DNA from: Mucilaginibacter sp. PPCGB 2223
GTDB taxonomy: Bacteria; Bacteroidota; Bacteroidia; Sphingobacteriales; Sphingobacteriaceae
Length of the DNA: 64,000 bases
Assembly (NCBI RefSeq): GCF_001705515.1
Contig: NZ_MDJS01000003.1
Coordinates: 310,001-374,000 of the forward strand
Direction: 5' to 3'
Within the stretch, counting starts at the first letter, position 1. Every line of letters begins with the position of its first letter. Positions 44,445 through 53,107 of this stretch are shown piece after piece. A program made the translations under genes and the position numbers. The notes under the pieces were generated by a model that worked only from the letters and a program-made list of their open reading frames with translations, had not been told where the DNA came from and ran no database searches.

Positions 44445-45944
44445 ATGGAACTGGCAGATACCCGACACGAAATAAATAACAGAACCAGGAACAGCTCACC
44501 AGGTTTTTGGAAGAGCATCGTATTGAATAAGCTTTCGGCGCCGCCTGTTTATATTGGTTTGTTTGCCCTGTCGCTGTTATGCGCCGTGCTCATCGGCACC
44601 AAAGGACTTGTACCGGGCATATTGATCCTCATCTTTTTGATAGGCGTACCGGTGGTTTATGGCGTAGTAGCGCATCCGCAGTTCGGCATAACGGTGCTTT
44701 TTGTAGCGGCCTACCTGCTTTTCATCCCCATGAAGATGGATACCGGCGGTTTCCCATTAGGTACCGTAATGGACATATTGGAGTACCTGCTTATCCTTGG
44801 CTTCTTCGTCAAACAAAAAACCGATACCAACTGGAGCATTTTTAAAGACAGGTTAAGCTATTTTACCATGGCCTGGATAGCCTACAATTTTGCCGAGGTT
44901 GGTAATCCGTCGTCGATATCGCCGCTGGCATGGGTATACACCATCCGCACCACCGCCGTGGTCATCACCATGTATTTTGTTTTTGTTTATCAGATACGCG
45001 ATCAATCGTTCATTAAACTGATTTTTAAGATATGGATAGCCTTAGCTATCGTAGGTGCTGCGGATGGTTTTAAACAGGAGAACTTCGGGTATTTTCAATC
45101 TGAGCACGATTACCTGTACGGCGACCCGGGCCGGGTAGCCCTGTTATTTATCGACGGGCACATGCGTAAATTCTCCATTTTTTCCGATCCGGTGGCCTTC
45201 GCCTATAACATGGCCTCGGCAAGCGTGCTATGTATCACGCTCATGTTCGGGCCCATCAAAGTGTATAAAAAATATATCTTAGGTGTAATAGTTGCCTTCC
45301 TGATGTTTTGCATGCTCTACTCGGGTACGCGCGGCGCTTTCCCCCTGGTTCCGGCTTCGCTGCTGATGCTGGCCATACTGAACTACAATAAGACGGTGCT
45401 GAAGTTTGCAATTGCTGCAGCTATATTTTTCGTCGGGTTGATCTTCGTACCAACCAGCAACCCCAGCATTGTACGCTTTCAAACAGCATTCAGGCCCAAT
45501 AACGATCCGTCGTTCAACCTGCGTAAAATGAACCAGGCGCGTATACGGCCTTTCATCCTGTCGCACCCATTGGGCGGCGGCCTGGGCTCGACCGGCGTTT
45601 GGGGGCAAAAATTCGCACCAGGTTCAATGCTGGCCAACTTCCCGCCCGACAGCGGTTACGTACGTGTAGCCGTCGAGTCGGGCACGATCGGTATTTTACT
45701 GCTTTGCTCGCTGGTTTTCGTGGCCCTGTTAACTGGCATTAACAATTTTTACCTCATCCGCGATCCGGTACTTAAAAACTATAGCCTGGCGGCAACGCTG
45801 GTGGTATTTACCTACAATATAGGTAACTATCCGCAGGAAGCTATCGTACAATTCCCATCAAATGTTATATTTTTTTTGTGTATGGCCTTAATTACGATTT
45901 GCCGGAGGCTTGACCGCGAAAAACAAAACTTAGCTGTACAATGA
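44445..45944 (+). CDS. O-antigen polymerase/ligase-family membrane protein
   Basis: Polytopic inner-membrane protein of 499 residues with about 11-12 spans, probably the polymerase (Wzy) that joins repeat units in the periplasm. Visible spans include PPVYIGLFALSLLCAVLIG, LVPGILILIFLIGVPVVYG, FGITVLFVAAYLLFIP and LKFAIAAAIFFVGLIFV. The large periplasmic loop between late spans has the Wzy_C/WaaL-like pattern (LYSGTRGAFPLVPAS; HPLGGGLGSTGVWG; NFPPDSGYVRVAVESGTIG), including the conserved Arg and Gly-rich segments. It overlaps the next glycosyltransferase by 4 bp. Given that no other polymerase is present, this is the best Wzy candidate. Confidence 0.87.
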   Translation: MELADTRHEINNRTRNSSPGFWKSIVLNKLSAPPVYIGLFALSLLCAVLIGTKGLVPGILILIFLIGVPVVYGVVAHPQFGITVLFVAAYLLFIPMKMDTGGFPLGTVMDILEYLLILGFFVKQKTDTNWSIFKDRLSYFTMAWIAYNFAEVGNPSSISPLAWVYTIRTTAVVITMYFVFVYQIRDQSFIKLIFKIWIALAIVGAADGFKQENFGYFQSEHDYLYGDPGRVALLFIDGHMRKFSIFSDPVAFAYNMASASVLCITLMFGPIKVYKKYILGVIVAFLMFCMLYSGTRGAFPLVPASLLMLAILNYNKTVLKFAIAAAIFFVGLIFVPTSNPSIVRFQTAFRPNNDPSFNLRKMNQARIRPFILSHPLGGGLGSTGVWGQKFAPGSMLANFPPDSGYVRVAVESGTIGILLLCSLVFVALLTGINNFYLIRDPVLKNYSLAATLVVFTYNIGNYPQEAIVQFPSNVIFFLCMALITICRRLDREKQNLAVQ

Positions 45945-47146
45945 AGAATGACCTGATAACCGGCCGTGATATTGTTGTTGTTGGCCAGCAACCCTGGGAT
46001 GTTGAGATTGGCAGCAATAATAAGAACCTTGCTATCGAGTTCAGCAAAAATAACCGTGTATTGTATGTAAACTCGGCGCTGGATACTATAACTCTTTTTA
46101 AAAACAAGCAGGATCCGAAAGTACAGATGCGCCTGGCCGTTATCGATAAAAAACAGGACGGACTGATCGAAATCAGCAACAACCTGTGGACCTATTATCC
46201 CGATATCACTATCCGCTCGATAAACTGGATAAAAAGCAACCGGATATTCAATTTTTTGAATAAAAACAACAACAAACGTTTTGCCGAATCGATAGCTAAA
46301 GCAATCAAAAGGCTGGATTTTAAAAACATCATCCTCTTTAACGATTCGGACATTTTCAGGAGCTTCTATCTCAAAGAGTTTTTAAAACCTGCGGTAAGCG
46401 TATACTATTCGCGCGATTACTTACTGACCGTTGATTACTGGAAACGTCACGGCAGCATACTCGAGCCGCTGCTTATCGCGAAAAGCGACCTGTGTACCGC
46501 CAACTCAACCTACCTGGCCGATTACTGCGCGCAGTACAACCCCAAATCGTACTACGTTGGCCAGGGCTGCGATTTGAGCTTGTTTGATAACAGCAACGGC
46601 TTTGATATTCCTGAAGATATCAAGCCTATTAAAAGGCCGGTTATAGGCTACGTTGGCGCTTTACAAAGTTTAAGGCTGGATATCGAACTGCTGGAATATG
46701 TTGCCAGACAAAGGCCCGGCTGGAGCATTGTATTGGTTGGCCCCGAAGACGATGTATTTAAAGCAAGCGGTTTGCACCATATCGGCAATATCCATTTTTT
46801 AGGTTCGAAGGACGCTTCGATGCTGCCGGCATATATCAATGCATTTGATGTTTGTATCAATCCGCAGATGATCAACCAGATCACCATCGGCAACTATCCT
46901 CGTAAGATAGACGAATACCTGGTAATGGGTAAACCCACCGTGGCAACTGCAACCCGGGCCATGGAGATTTTCGGCGGGCATGCTTACCTGGGCAAAAACA
47001 AAGAAGAATACATTACGCTTATACAAAAGGCGTTAGACGAGGACTCGCCCGAACTGCAAAGCAAGCGTAAAGCATTTGCCACTTCGCACAGCTGGGAAAA
47101 CAACGCTAAGGAAATTTATAAGGCCATTAACACTTATAATCAATAG
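45941..47146 (+). CDS. GT4-like (GT-B fold) glycosyltransferase
   Basis: Cytoplasmic glycosyltransferase of 401 residues. The N-terminal domain begins DIVVVGQQPWDVEIGSNNKN and contains FNDSDIFRSFYLKE. The C-terminal donor-binding domain has IGYVGALQSLRLDIELLEYV, WSIVLVGPEDDVF, IHFLGSKDASMLPAYINAFD and YPRKIDEYLVMGKPTVAT, where the Glu of KIDEYL fits the donor-binding acid of GT4 enzymes. The start overlaps the polymerase stop (ATGA), indicating coupling. Mechanism is retaining by family, but acceptor and donor are unknown. Confidence 0.87.
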   Translation: MKNDLITGRDIVVVGQQPWDVEIGSNNKNLAIEFSKNNRVLYVNSALDTITLFKNKQDPKVQMRLAVIDKKQDGLIEISNNLWTYYPDITIRSINWIKSNRIFNFLNKNNNKRFAESIAKAIKRLDFKNIILFNDSDIFRSFYLKEFLKPAVSVYYSRDYLLTVDYWKRHGSILEPLLIAKSDLCTANSTYLADYCAQYNPKSYYVGQGCDLSLFDNSNGFDIPEDIKPIKRPVIGYVGALQSLRLDIELLEYVARQRPGWSIVLVGPEDDVFKASGLHHIGNIHFLGSKDASMLPAYINAFDVCINPQMINQITIGNYPRKIDEYLVMGKPTVATATRAMEIFGGHAYLGKNKEEYITLIQKALDEDSPELQSKRKAFATSHSWENNAKEIYKAINTYNQ

Positions 47147-47148
47147 TT

Positions 47149-47763
47149 ATGGGTTTAGCAGAGCAGATCAAATCGAAACCGGCATTTAAAAAACTGGCCC
47201 TGTGGATGATGATCCCGAGCGGCGAACACAGGCCGCGCCGCTGGATAAAATGGTTTGTAAACCCTTTTAAACACAAGCGTGGCAAAAAATCGATCATCCG
47301 GTGGCGAACACGTATCGACGTTTTCCCGTATAATAAATTCGAGCTGGGTGAAAGCTCGGTGGTGGAAGATTTTGCCACAGTTAACAATGGTGTCGGCGAT
47401 GTGATCATCGGCGACCGTACCATCATCGGCATCGGTAACGTCATTATCGGTCCGGTCAAGATCGGTAACGATGTAATGTTCGCGCAAAACATCGTAGCAT
47501 CAGGGCTTAACCACGGTTACGAGGATGTAAGTTTACCGCCAAGCGTGCAAAAAGTAAACACCAAACAGATCACTATCGGCGATAACGTTTGGATAGGTGC
47601 CAACAGCATCATCACCGCGGGCGTTACAATCGGCAAACATGCCGTCATCGGCGGCGGCAGCGTGGTGACGAAAGATATTCCCGATTATACTGTTGCAGTA
47701 GGAAATCCTGCCAAAGTGGTAAAAAAATACAACTTTGATTTAAACAACTGGGAAAGAGTATAG
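47149..47763 (+). CDS. Hexapeptide-repeat acetyltransferase
   Basis: Left-handed beta-helix O-acetyltransferase of 204 residues, likely adding acetyl groups to exopolysaccharide sugars. Hexapeptide turns are seen in VIIGDRTIIGIGNVIIGPVK, ITIGDNVWIGANSIITAGVT and IGKHAVIGGGSVVTKDIPDY, ending in AVGNPAKVVKKY. The catalytic His is probably in SGLNHGYEDVS. It follows the GT4 gene after two bases and precedes a GT2 gene by 51 bp. A similar fold occurs in serine and maltose acetyltransferases, but gene context favours polysaccharide modification. Confidence 0.88.
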   Translation: MGLAEQIKSKPAFKKLALWMMIPSGEHRPRRWIKWFVNPFKHKRGKKSIIRWRTRIDVFPYNKFELGESSVVEDFATVNNGVGDVIIGDRTIIGIGNVIIGPVKIGNDVMFAQNIVASGLNHGYEDVSLPPSVQKVNTKQITIGDNVWIGANSIITAGVTIGKHAVIGGGSVVTKDIPDYTVAVGNPAKVVKKYNFDLNNWERV

Positions 47764-47814
47764 TATATTTACTAATCCCTTAAACCCAATTACGTTACTA
47801 TTAATTTAGCGCTT

Positions 47815-48711
47815 ATGCCTCACATGTTCAGTCTCCCGAAATGGATAGAACCGCATCTGTTTACTGGGAAAAAATTTAGCGACCTGACGGCTGCCGAGCT
47901 GGCCGATCTGCAAAACAGGATCAGCAAATTCAGGCATGAGCAGCCCGATGTTTCGGTGATGATACCCGCATGGAACGAGGAGAACAATATTTTCCGTACG
48001 CTTTCGTCATTATCAGCAAACGAAACCAACTATAAAGTCGAAATCGTAGTGATCAACAATAACTCGAAAGATAATACCCAGGCAGTACTTGATCAACTGG
48101 GCGTACGCAGTTATTTACAGCCAGAACAAGGCACTCCCCATGCCCGCCAGATGGGCCTGGAGAAAGCACGCGGCAAATACCATCTATGTGCCGATTCGGA
48201 CACGTTCTATCCCCCGAAGTGGATCGACCTGATGGTGAAGCCTATGGTTGATAATGCCGAAATTGTAGGTGTTTATGGCCGGTACTGCTTTATACCACCC
48301 GAAGGCCAGGGCCGTTTCGGCTTATGGCTGTATGAACTGATGACAGGGGTACTAGTACAGATACGAAAAAGGAAACGCGAATTTTTAAACACCCTGGGCT
48401 TTAATATGGGCTTTGTAACCCAGGTAGGCCGCGATACCGGCGGCTTTAAGGTGAAGCAGGTGCGCAAGTTTGATAATGCCGCCGGCAGTGATTATTTTGT
48501 AGATGAAGCCGAAGACGGTACAATGGCTGTTAACCTGAAAAAGCAGGGCCGTTTAAAATTAGTTTTAGACCACAAGGCGCGGGTTTTCACTTCACCGCGC
48601 CGTCTAATGTACGATGGTGGTGTTTGGGCCGCATTTAAAAACCGTTTCAAAGGGCATGGCAGCGGCATGGGCGAATATATTACCGGAAAAAGTAAAAACT
48701 CTAAACAATAA
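47815..48711 (+). CDS. Glycosyltransferase family 2
   Basis: Cytoplasmic or peripheral GT-A enzyme of 298 residues. The nucleotide-binding start is VSVMIPAWNEENNIFRTLSS, followed by EIVVINNNSKDNT and YHLCADSDTFYPPKW with the DxD-type metal site. A later acid cluster (FVDEAEDGTMAVNLKKQGR) fits the catalytic base region. A short hydrophobic stretch (FGLWLYELMTGVLV) may bind the membrane. The N-terminal 45 residues (PKWIEPHLFTGKKFSDLTA) are extra and not recognised. The first ATG is 47815; a second (MFSLPK) is three codons on. It is part of the same-strand run of transferases. Confidence 0.87.
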   Translation: MPHMFSLPKWIEPHLFTGKKFSDLTAAELADLQNRISKFRHEQPDVSVMIPAWNEENNIFRTLSSLSANETNYKVEIVVINNNSKDNTQAVLDQLGVRSYLQPEQGTPHARQMGLEKARGKYHLCADSDTFYPPKWIDLMVKPMVDNAEIVGVYGRYCFIPPEGQGRFGLWLYELMTGVLVQIRKRKREFLNTLGFNMGFVTQVGRDTGGFKVKQVRKFDNAAGSDYFVDEAEDGTMAVNLKKQGRLKLVLDHKARVFTSPRRLMYDGGVWAAFKNRFKGHGSGMGEYITGKSKNSKQ

Positions 48712-48758
48712 AATGCCGTATGTAAACACATTGTTTAACACACCCTAATTGTAATTAA

Positions 48759-49622
48759 ATGAAAATCGCACACCTCATCCTGGTACATAAAGATCCGGCG
48801 CAGTTAGCCCGGTTGCTGGATAAGCTCAGTCATCCCGACGCGGATATTTATGTGCATATCGATCGTAAAACCCCGGTTGAAGAGTTTGTTAAGGTGTGCA
48901 AGAGGCCTAACGTGTACATGATCAAAAACCGTATCAAAGTACACTGGGGTTCATACAGCATTGTTCAGGCTACGCTTAATGGTTTTAAACAGATCCTTTC
49001 GGCAAAAAAGGGTTATGGTTATATCAACCTGCTCAGTGTGAGCGATTATCCCATCAAAAGCACAGCCGAGATCCACGATTTCTTTAACAAACATCCGGAT
49101 AAGATCTGGATGGAATATTTAACCGAGGAATCTGATTGGTGGCAAAAGATCAAAACCCGCGTTACCAAATACCATCTTACCGACTACAATTTTAAAGGCA
49201 GTTATACCCTGTCGACCTTGCTGAATAAATTTTTCCCCGACAGGACGGCACCCGATAACCTGGAGTTTGTAGGCCGCTCACAATGGCTAACAGTTACCGA
49301 AGAAGCGGCCAGGTACGTAATTTATTATCTGCAGGAAAACCCTAAGGTAGAGAAGTTTTTTAAGCTCACCTGGGGCGCCGACGAGGTGATCATACAAACC
49401 ATTTTATACAACTCGCACCTGAAGGACAAGATCGTGAATAACAATTTGCGGTATACCGACTGGAGCGAGGATAAAGACAGTCCGAAAGTGCTGACGATGG
49501 CCGATGCACCCAAACTGCGTATCTCGCCGCATTTATTTGCACGTAAATTCGATATGGCTATCGACAAGGAAATATTGGATTTTCTGGATACGGTAACCGC
49601 AAGCAAGCCTGCAGCAAAATAA
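48759..49622 (+). CDS. GT14-like (core-2/I-branching type) glycosyltransferase
   Basis: A 287-residue transferase resembling the beta-1,6-N-acetylglucosaminyltransferase family (GT14). Supporting segments are IAHLILVHKDPAQLARLLDK at the N-terminus, DIYVHIDRKTPVEEF, KVHWGSYSIVQATLNGF, YINLLSVSDYPIKS and FKLTWGADEVIIQTILYNS, the last matching the region with the catalytic Glu in this family. Bacterial members are common in exopolysaccharide clusters and probably make branches. It starts 47 bp after the GT2 gene and ends 15 bp before the next. The donor sugar cannot be read. Confidence 0.85.
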   Translation: MKIAHLILVHKDPAQLARLLDKLSHPDADIYVHIDRKTPVEEFVKVCKRPNVYMIKNRIKVHWGSYSIVQATLNGFKQILSAKKGYGYINLLSVSDYPIKSTAEIHDFFNKHPDKIWMEYLTEESDWWQKIKTRVTKYHLTDYNFKGSYTLSTLLNKFFPDRTAPDNLEFVGRSQWLTVTEEAARYVIYYLQENPKVEKFFKLTWGADEVIIQTILYNSHLKDKIVNNNLRYTDWSEDKDSPKVLTMADAPKLRISPHLFARKFDMAIDKEILDFLDTVTASKPAAK

Positions 49623-49637
49623 AATCCAAGCTTTTAT

Positions 49638-50552
49638 ATGAAGAAAGTTTCTGTTATCACCGTAAACTTTAACCAGCCAGTGGTTACAGAAGCCTTGTTC
49701 AGCTCTATTGAAGCGACTAATACCTACAGCAATATCGAGATCATTACGGTTGATAACGCCAGTAAGGAGAACCCCGTTCCCGCCTGGGAAAAGAAATACC
49801 CTGATATTAAATTTATCCGTTCGGAGGTAAACCTTGGCTTTGCGGGGGGGAATAATCTCGGTATTAAGGAAGCTGCAGGAGATTACCTTTTCCTGGTAAA
49901 TAACGATACGGAGTTTACCCCCGGCCTTATCCAAACGCTGATTGATGTGTTCGAACAACATCCCGAAGTCGGGATCATCTCGCCCAAGATCAAATATTTC
50001 CAGACGCCCAACATATTGCAGTACGTCGGCTTTACACCGATGAACTACTTTACCTGTTCAAACAAATGCGTGGGCCAGTTTGAAGAAGATAAGGGCCAGT
50101 ACGACCATCTTACCGCTCCTACCGGTTTTTGCCATGGAGCGGCAATGATGCTGAGAGCCGATGCCATAAAAAAGGCGGGGTTGATGGCCGAGAACTTCTT
50201 TTTGTATTATGAGGAGATGGACTGGAACGAACACATCAAACGTGCGGGATACGAAGCATGGGTTTGTACCGATGCGCTGATCTATCATAAGGAGTCGGTA
50301 TCCGTCGGGCAAAAAAGTAAGCTCAAGGAATACTTTATGAACCGTAACCGCATCCTGTTCATGCGCCGTAATGCACCCTTTTTTAAGCGGCTGATATTTT
50401 ATACTTATTTTATGCTGGCAGTGTTTCCGCGCAATATTTTAGTGTATATTAAGGACAGGAATTTTGATTTTATACCCGTGTTGTTCAAAGCCGTATGGTG
50501 GAACGTGACACAATCAAAAAATAGCACTAAATTAGGTTACCCATTAAAATAA
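49638..50552 (+). CDS. Rhamnosyltransferase-like glycosyltransferase family 2
   Basis: GT-A enzyme of 304 residues of the WbbL/rhamnosyltransferase-like group. Motifs are VSVITVNFNQPVVTEALFSS, IEIITVDNASKENP, VNLGFAGGNNLGIKEAAGDY, LFLVNNDTEFTPG with the NND-type metal site, and FLYYEEMDWNEHIKRAGYE with the catalytic acid pair. The C-terminal FMNRNRILFMRRNAPFFKR and a hydrophobic stretch (IFYTYFMLAVFPRNILVY) suggest membrane contact. It lies 4 bp before the next transferase gene. Rhamnose as donor is the family norm but is not proven here. Confidence 0.88.
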   Translation: MKKVSVITVNFNQPVVTEALFSSIEATNTYSNIEIITVDNASKENPVPAWEKKYPDIKFIRSEVNLGFAGGNNLGIKEAAGDYLFLVNNDTEFTPGLIQTLIDVFEQHPEVGIISPKIKYFQTPNILQYVGFTPMNYFTCSNKCVGQFEEDKGQYDHLTAPTGFCHGAAMMLRADAIKKAGLMAENFFLYYEEMDWNEHIKRAGYEAWVCTDALIYHKESVSVGQKSKLKEYFMNRNRILFMRRNAPFFKRLIFYTYFMLAVFPRNILVYIKDRNFDFIPVLFKAVWWNVTQSKNSTKLGYPLK

Positions 50553-50556
50553 GCGT

Positions 50557-51735
50557 ATGAAAATAGCATTATGGCTCAGCCTTTTTATTGTGGTTTACAC
50601 TTTTGTGGGATACGGTATTTTACTGTATTTCATCATCAAACTTAAACGCATCGTCAAAGGCAAACCTAAAGAGGTGGTTGCCGATATGGATAACCTGCCG
50701 ACCTGTACGCTGGTAGTTGCTGCTTACAACGAGGAAGATTTCATCAGGCAAAAAATTGCCGATACGCTGAAGCTGAAATACCCCGAAGGCAAGCTGAAGC
50801 TGCTTTTTATTACCGATGGCTCTACAGATAAAACACCGAAAATATTAGCCGAATACCCGCAGATAGAACTGATGCACCAGGACGGCCGTGCCGGTAAGAT
50901 TGCAGCCATACACCGCGCCATGCATAATGTGCATACCGAAGTTACGGTATTTACCGATGCCAATACGTTTTTGAATGCCGACTCGCTCATCAACCTGTGC
51001 AGGCACTATGCCGACCCTACCGTAGGCGCCATAGCGGGCGAAAAGCGTGTCCATATCGACGAGAGTGCCGATGCCAGCGCGGCCGGCGAAGGTTTTTACT
51101 GGAAGTATGAATCCGTCTTAAAAAAATGGGATTCGGAGCTTTATTCGGTAGTTGGAGCCGCGGGCGAATTGTTCAGTGTACGTACATCGTTATACCAGCC
51201 TGTCAGTCCGGATACTTTACTCGACGATTTTATGATATCGATGCTCATAGCGCAGCAAGGCTACCGCATAGTTTACGAGCCTGCGGCTTACGCTACGGAG
51301 TTATCGTCGGCAAACATTACCGAAGAGCTGAAACGCAAAGTGCGTATTGCCGCGGGCGGCATACAATCGGTTATCTGGCTCAAAAACCTGCTGCTGCCTT
51401 TCAAATACCCGGTATTGTCGTTTCAGTATGTTAGCCATCGCGTGTTGCGATGGACGGTTACCCCGTTTTTACTGATACTGGCATTTATCCTCAACATTTT
51501 CATCGCTCTACAACCCGGCGAAACTTTTTACCAGCTACTGCTAATTGCGCAGGTGCTGTTTTACGGCATGGCAATTTTAGGCTGGATGATGGAAAGCCGC
51601 AAGATCAGGGTGAAGATACTGTTCATCCCCTATTACTTCTGCGTGATGAACTATGCCATTTTCGCGGGTATTATCCGTTATTTCCGCAAGGCACAGAATG
51701 CTGCCTGGGATAAAGCACAACGCAAGCAGGATTGA
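50557..51735 (+). CDS. Membrane glycosyltransferase family 2, processive-like
   Basis: A 392-residue enzyme with an N-terminal span (IALWLSLFIVVYTFVGYGIL) and three C-terminal spans (VTPFLLILAFILNIFIAL; QLLLIAQVLFYGMAIL; PYYFCVMNYAIFAGII). The GT-A domain shows CTLVVAAYNEEDFIRQKIAD, LLFITDGSTDKTPK, VTVFTDANTFLNAD with the metal-binding Asp-Ala-Asn, DTLLDDFMISMLIAQQG with the catalytic Asp pair, and LKRKVRIAAGGIQ, which takes the place of QxxRW. This is the IcaA/BcsA-like architecture. It is the last gene of the dense transferase run; a dispersed repeat follows its stop. Confidence 0.88.
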   Translation: MKIALWLSLFIVVYTFVGYGILLYFIIKLKRIVKGKPKEVVADMDNLPTCTLVVAAYNEEDFIRQKIADTLKLKYPEGKLKLLFITDGSTDKTPKILAEYPQIELMHQDGRAGKIAAIHRAMHNVHTEVTVFTDANTFLNADSLINLCRHYADPTVGAIAGEKRVHIDESADASAAGEGFYWKYESVLKKWDSELYSVVGAAGELFSVRTSLYQPVSPDTLLDDFMISMLIAQQGYRIVYEPAAYATELSSANITEELKRKVRIAAGGIQSVIWLKNLLLPFKYPVLSFQYVSHRVLRWTVTPFLLILAFILNIFIALQPGETFYQLLLIAQVLFYGMAILGWMMESRKIRVKILFIPYYFCVMNYAIFAGIIRYFRKAQNAAWDKAQRKQD

Positions 51736-51790
51736 TTTTTGAGGCGAAAGGTTAAAGGCAGAAAGCTTAAAGTTGAAAAGAGTAGCTTTA

Positions 51791-51868
51791 CGTTAGGGAA
51801 GCGGATACCGGCCCCGTGGCTAACGCCTGTGCAGTATGAGCGGATAGCCCGGCCGCAGGCAACGCCCA
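51791..51868 (+). repeat. Dispersed GC-rich repeat, copy 1
   Basis: About 78 bp between two genes, starting CGTTAGGGA and ending CAACGCCC. It matches, in inverted orientation, the element at 57458-57563; the 27 bases at 51841-51867 are identical in both copies and most of the rest aligns with one 22-base insert in copy 2. CGTTAG and CTAACG near the left end could pair. It is much more GC-rich than the surrounding gap. Confidence 0.8.
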
Positions 51869-51899
51869 AAGTGGGAACAAGAACCAAGGTCATAAGCTA

Positions 51900-52256
51900 A
51901 TGGCAACGAGGAAATTCAATATTATTTCAGCTAAATTCAATAGGATGAATCTTAGTCGGCGTAATAAATTTTTGATAGTTACTGCATCATTGGGATTTTT
52001 GATATATCTGTTTTTTTGCTTCAAAGAATACAATGATACAGAGCGCCTGCAATTTGAAGGAACTGTCCAGGATATCCATTATGATATCAAAGGCGATATA
52101 ACGGTTACCATTCAAGGTAAAGTTTACACCCCAATATCTAACAATTGGGCTTTTCGCGGCAAAGTTCAAAAAGGCGATTCTTTGATAAAATATAAAAACT
52201 CACTTGTTATTAAACTTATCAAACAAACAACAAAAGAAGTGATCATATTCCGGTAA
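51900..52256 (+). CDS. Small membrane-anchored hypothetical protein
   Basis: A 118-residue protein with one span (KFLIVTASLGFLIYLFFCF, about residues 24-42) and a C-terminal beta-rich domain outside the membrane (LQFEGTVQDIHYDIKGDITV, VYTPISNNWAFRGKVQKGDS, YKNSLVIKLIKQTTKEVIIF). The C-terminal part looks like a small OB- or SH3-like barrel. I do not recognise the family. It lies directly after the dispersed repeat and is more AT-rich than the flanking transferase genes, so it may be a later arrival. Starts at 51900 and 51945 (MNLSRR) are both possible. It has its own gap on each side. Confidence 0.65.
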   Translation: MATRKFNIISAKFNRMNLSRRNKFLIVTASLGFLIYLFFCFKEYNDTERLQFEGTVQDIHYDIKGDITVTIQGKVYTPISNNWAFRGKVQKGDSLIKYKNSLVIKLIKQTTKEVIIFR

Positions 52257-52390
52257 GTTGGAATATAATTAAGTACAACGCTAATTCCTCTTACTCCCCG
52301 TGCCAATCACGCACAACCTAATGTAAATATAATATTCACAAAATAATTTATTAAACCTAAATTAGGGCTGTTTTTGAACACTGACTAAGC

Positions 52391-53107
52391 TTGAAAAAAC
52401 TATCCATCATTATCCCGGCCTATAACGAGGGGGCTACCATTACACTGATTTTGCAACGGATTTTCGACGTGGTGATGCCCTGCGGTATCAGCAAGGAGAT
52501 CATCGTGGTTGATGACTGCTCGAAAGACAATACCATTGAGCAGGTTAAGGCGTTCAGCGATGAGCATGACCTGGGCATCAATATTATCAAACAACCTGTT
52601 AACCAGGGCAAAGGCGCAGCTATACGCCAGGGTTTTGCGGTGGCAACCGGCGATTACTGCATTGTACAGGACGCCGATTTAGAGTACGACCCCGAGGAAT
52701 ACGCTATCCTGATCAAGCCGGTATTAAAGGCAGGCGCCGATGTGGTTTACGGTTCGCGTTTTATGGGCGATCAGCCGCATCGTATCCTTTTCTTCTGGCA
52801 CAGTATAGGCAACGCGTTTCTGACTTTCTTATCGAACATGTTTACCAACCTGAACCTGACGGATATGGAAACCTGTTATAAGATGATCCGCACCTCTATT
52901 TTGCGCGAGATTGTACTGAAAGAGAACCGCTTTGGCTTTGAGCCCGAAATTACCGCCAAGATTGCGCGTATACCCGGTATCCGGATTTACGAGGTGGGTA
53001 TATCGTACTACGGGCGCACCTACTCCGAAGGTAAAAAGATCAACTGGAAAGACGGCTTCCGTGCGATATGGTGCATATTGAAATACAATGTTTTCAGAAA
53101 AAGATAA
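52391..53107 (+). CDS. Polyprenyl-phosphate sugar synthase-type GT2 (TTG start)
   Basis: DPM1-like transferase of 238 residues that would load a sugar onto polyprenyl phosphate. Motifs are LSIIIPAYNEGATITLILQR, IIVVDDCSKDNTIEQV, NQGKGAAIRQGFAVATGDYC, QDADLEYDPEEY, VVYGSRFMGD, and FEPEITAKIARI. The start must be TTG 52391: an in-frame TGA lies two codons upstream and no ATG precedes the essential IIIPAYNE strand. The C-terminus lacks the two membrane spans of ArnC/GtrB proteins. It overlaps by 20 bp a gene for a multi-span protein, which may use the lipid-linked sugar. Confidence 0.9.
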   Translation: MKKLSIIIPAYNEGATITLILQRIFDVVMPCGISKEIIVVDDCSKDNTIEQVKAFSDEHDLGINIIKQPVNQGKGAAIRQGFAVATGDYCIVQDADLEYDPEEYAILIKPVLKAGADVVYGSRFMGDQPHRILFFWHSIGNAFLTFLSNMFTNLNLTDMETCYKMIRTSILREIVLKENRFGFEPEITAKIARIPGIRIYEVGISYYGRTYSEGKKINWKDGFRAIWCILKYNVFRKR

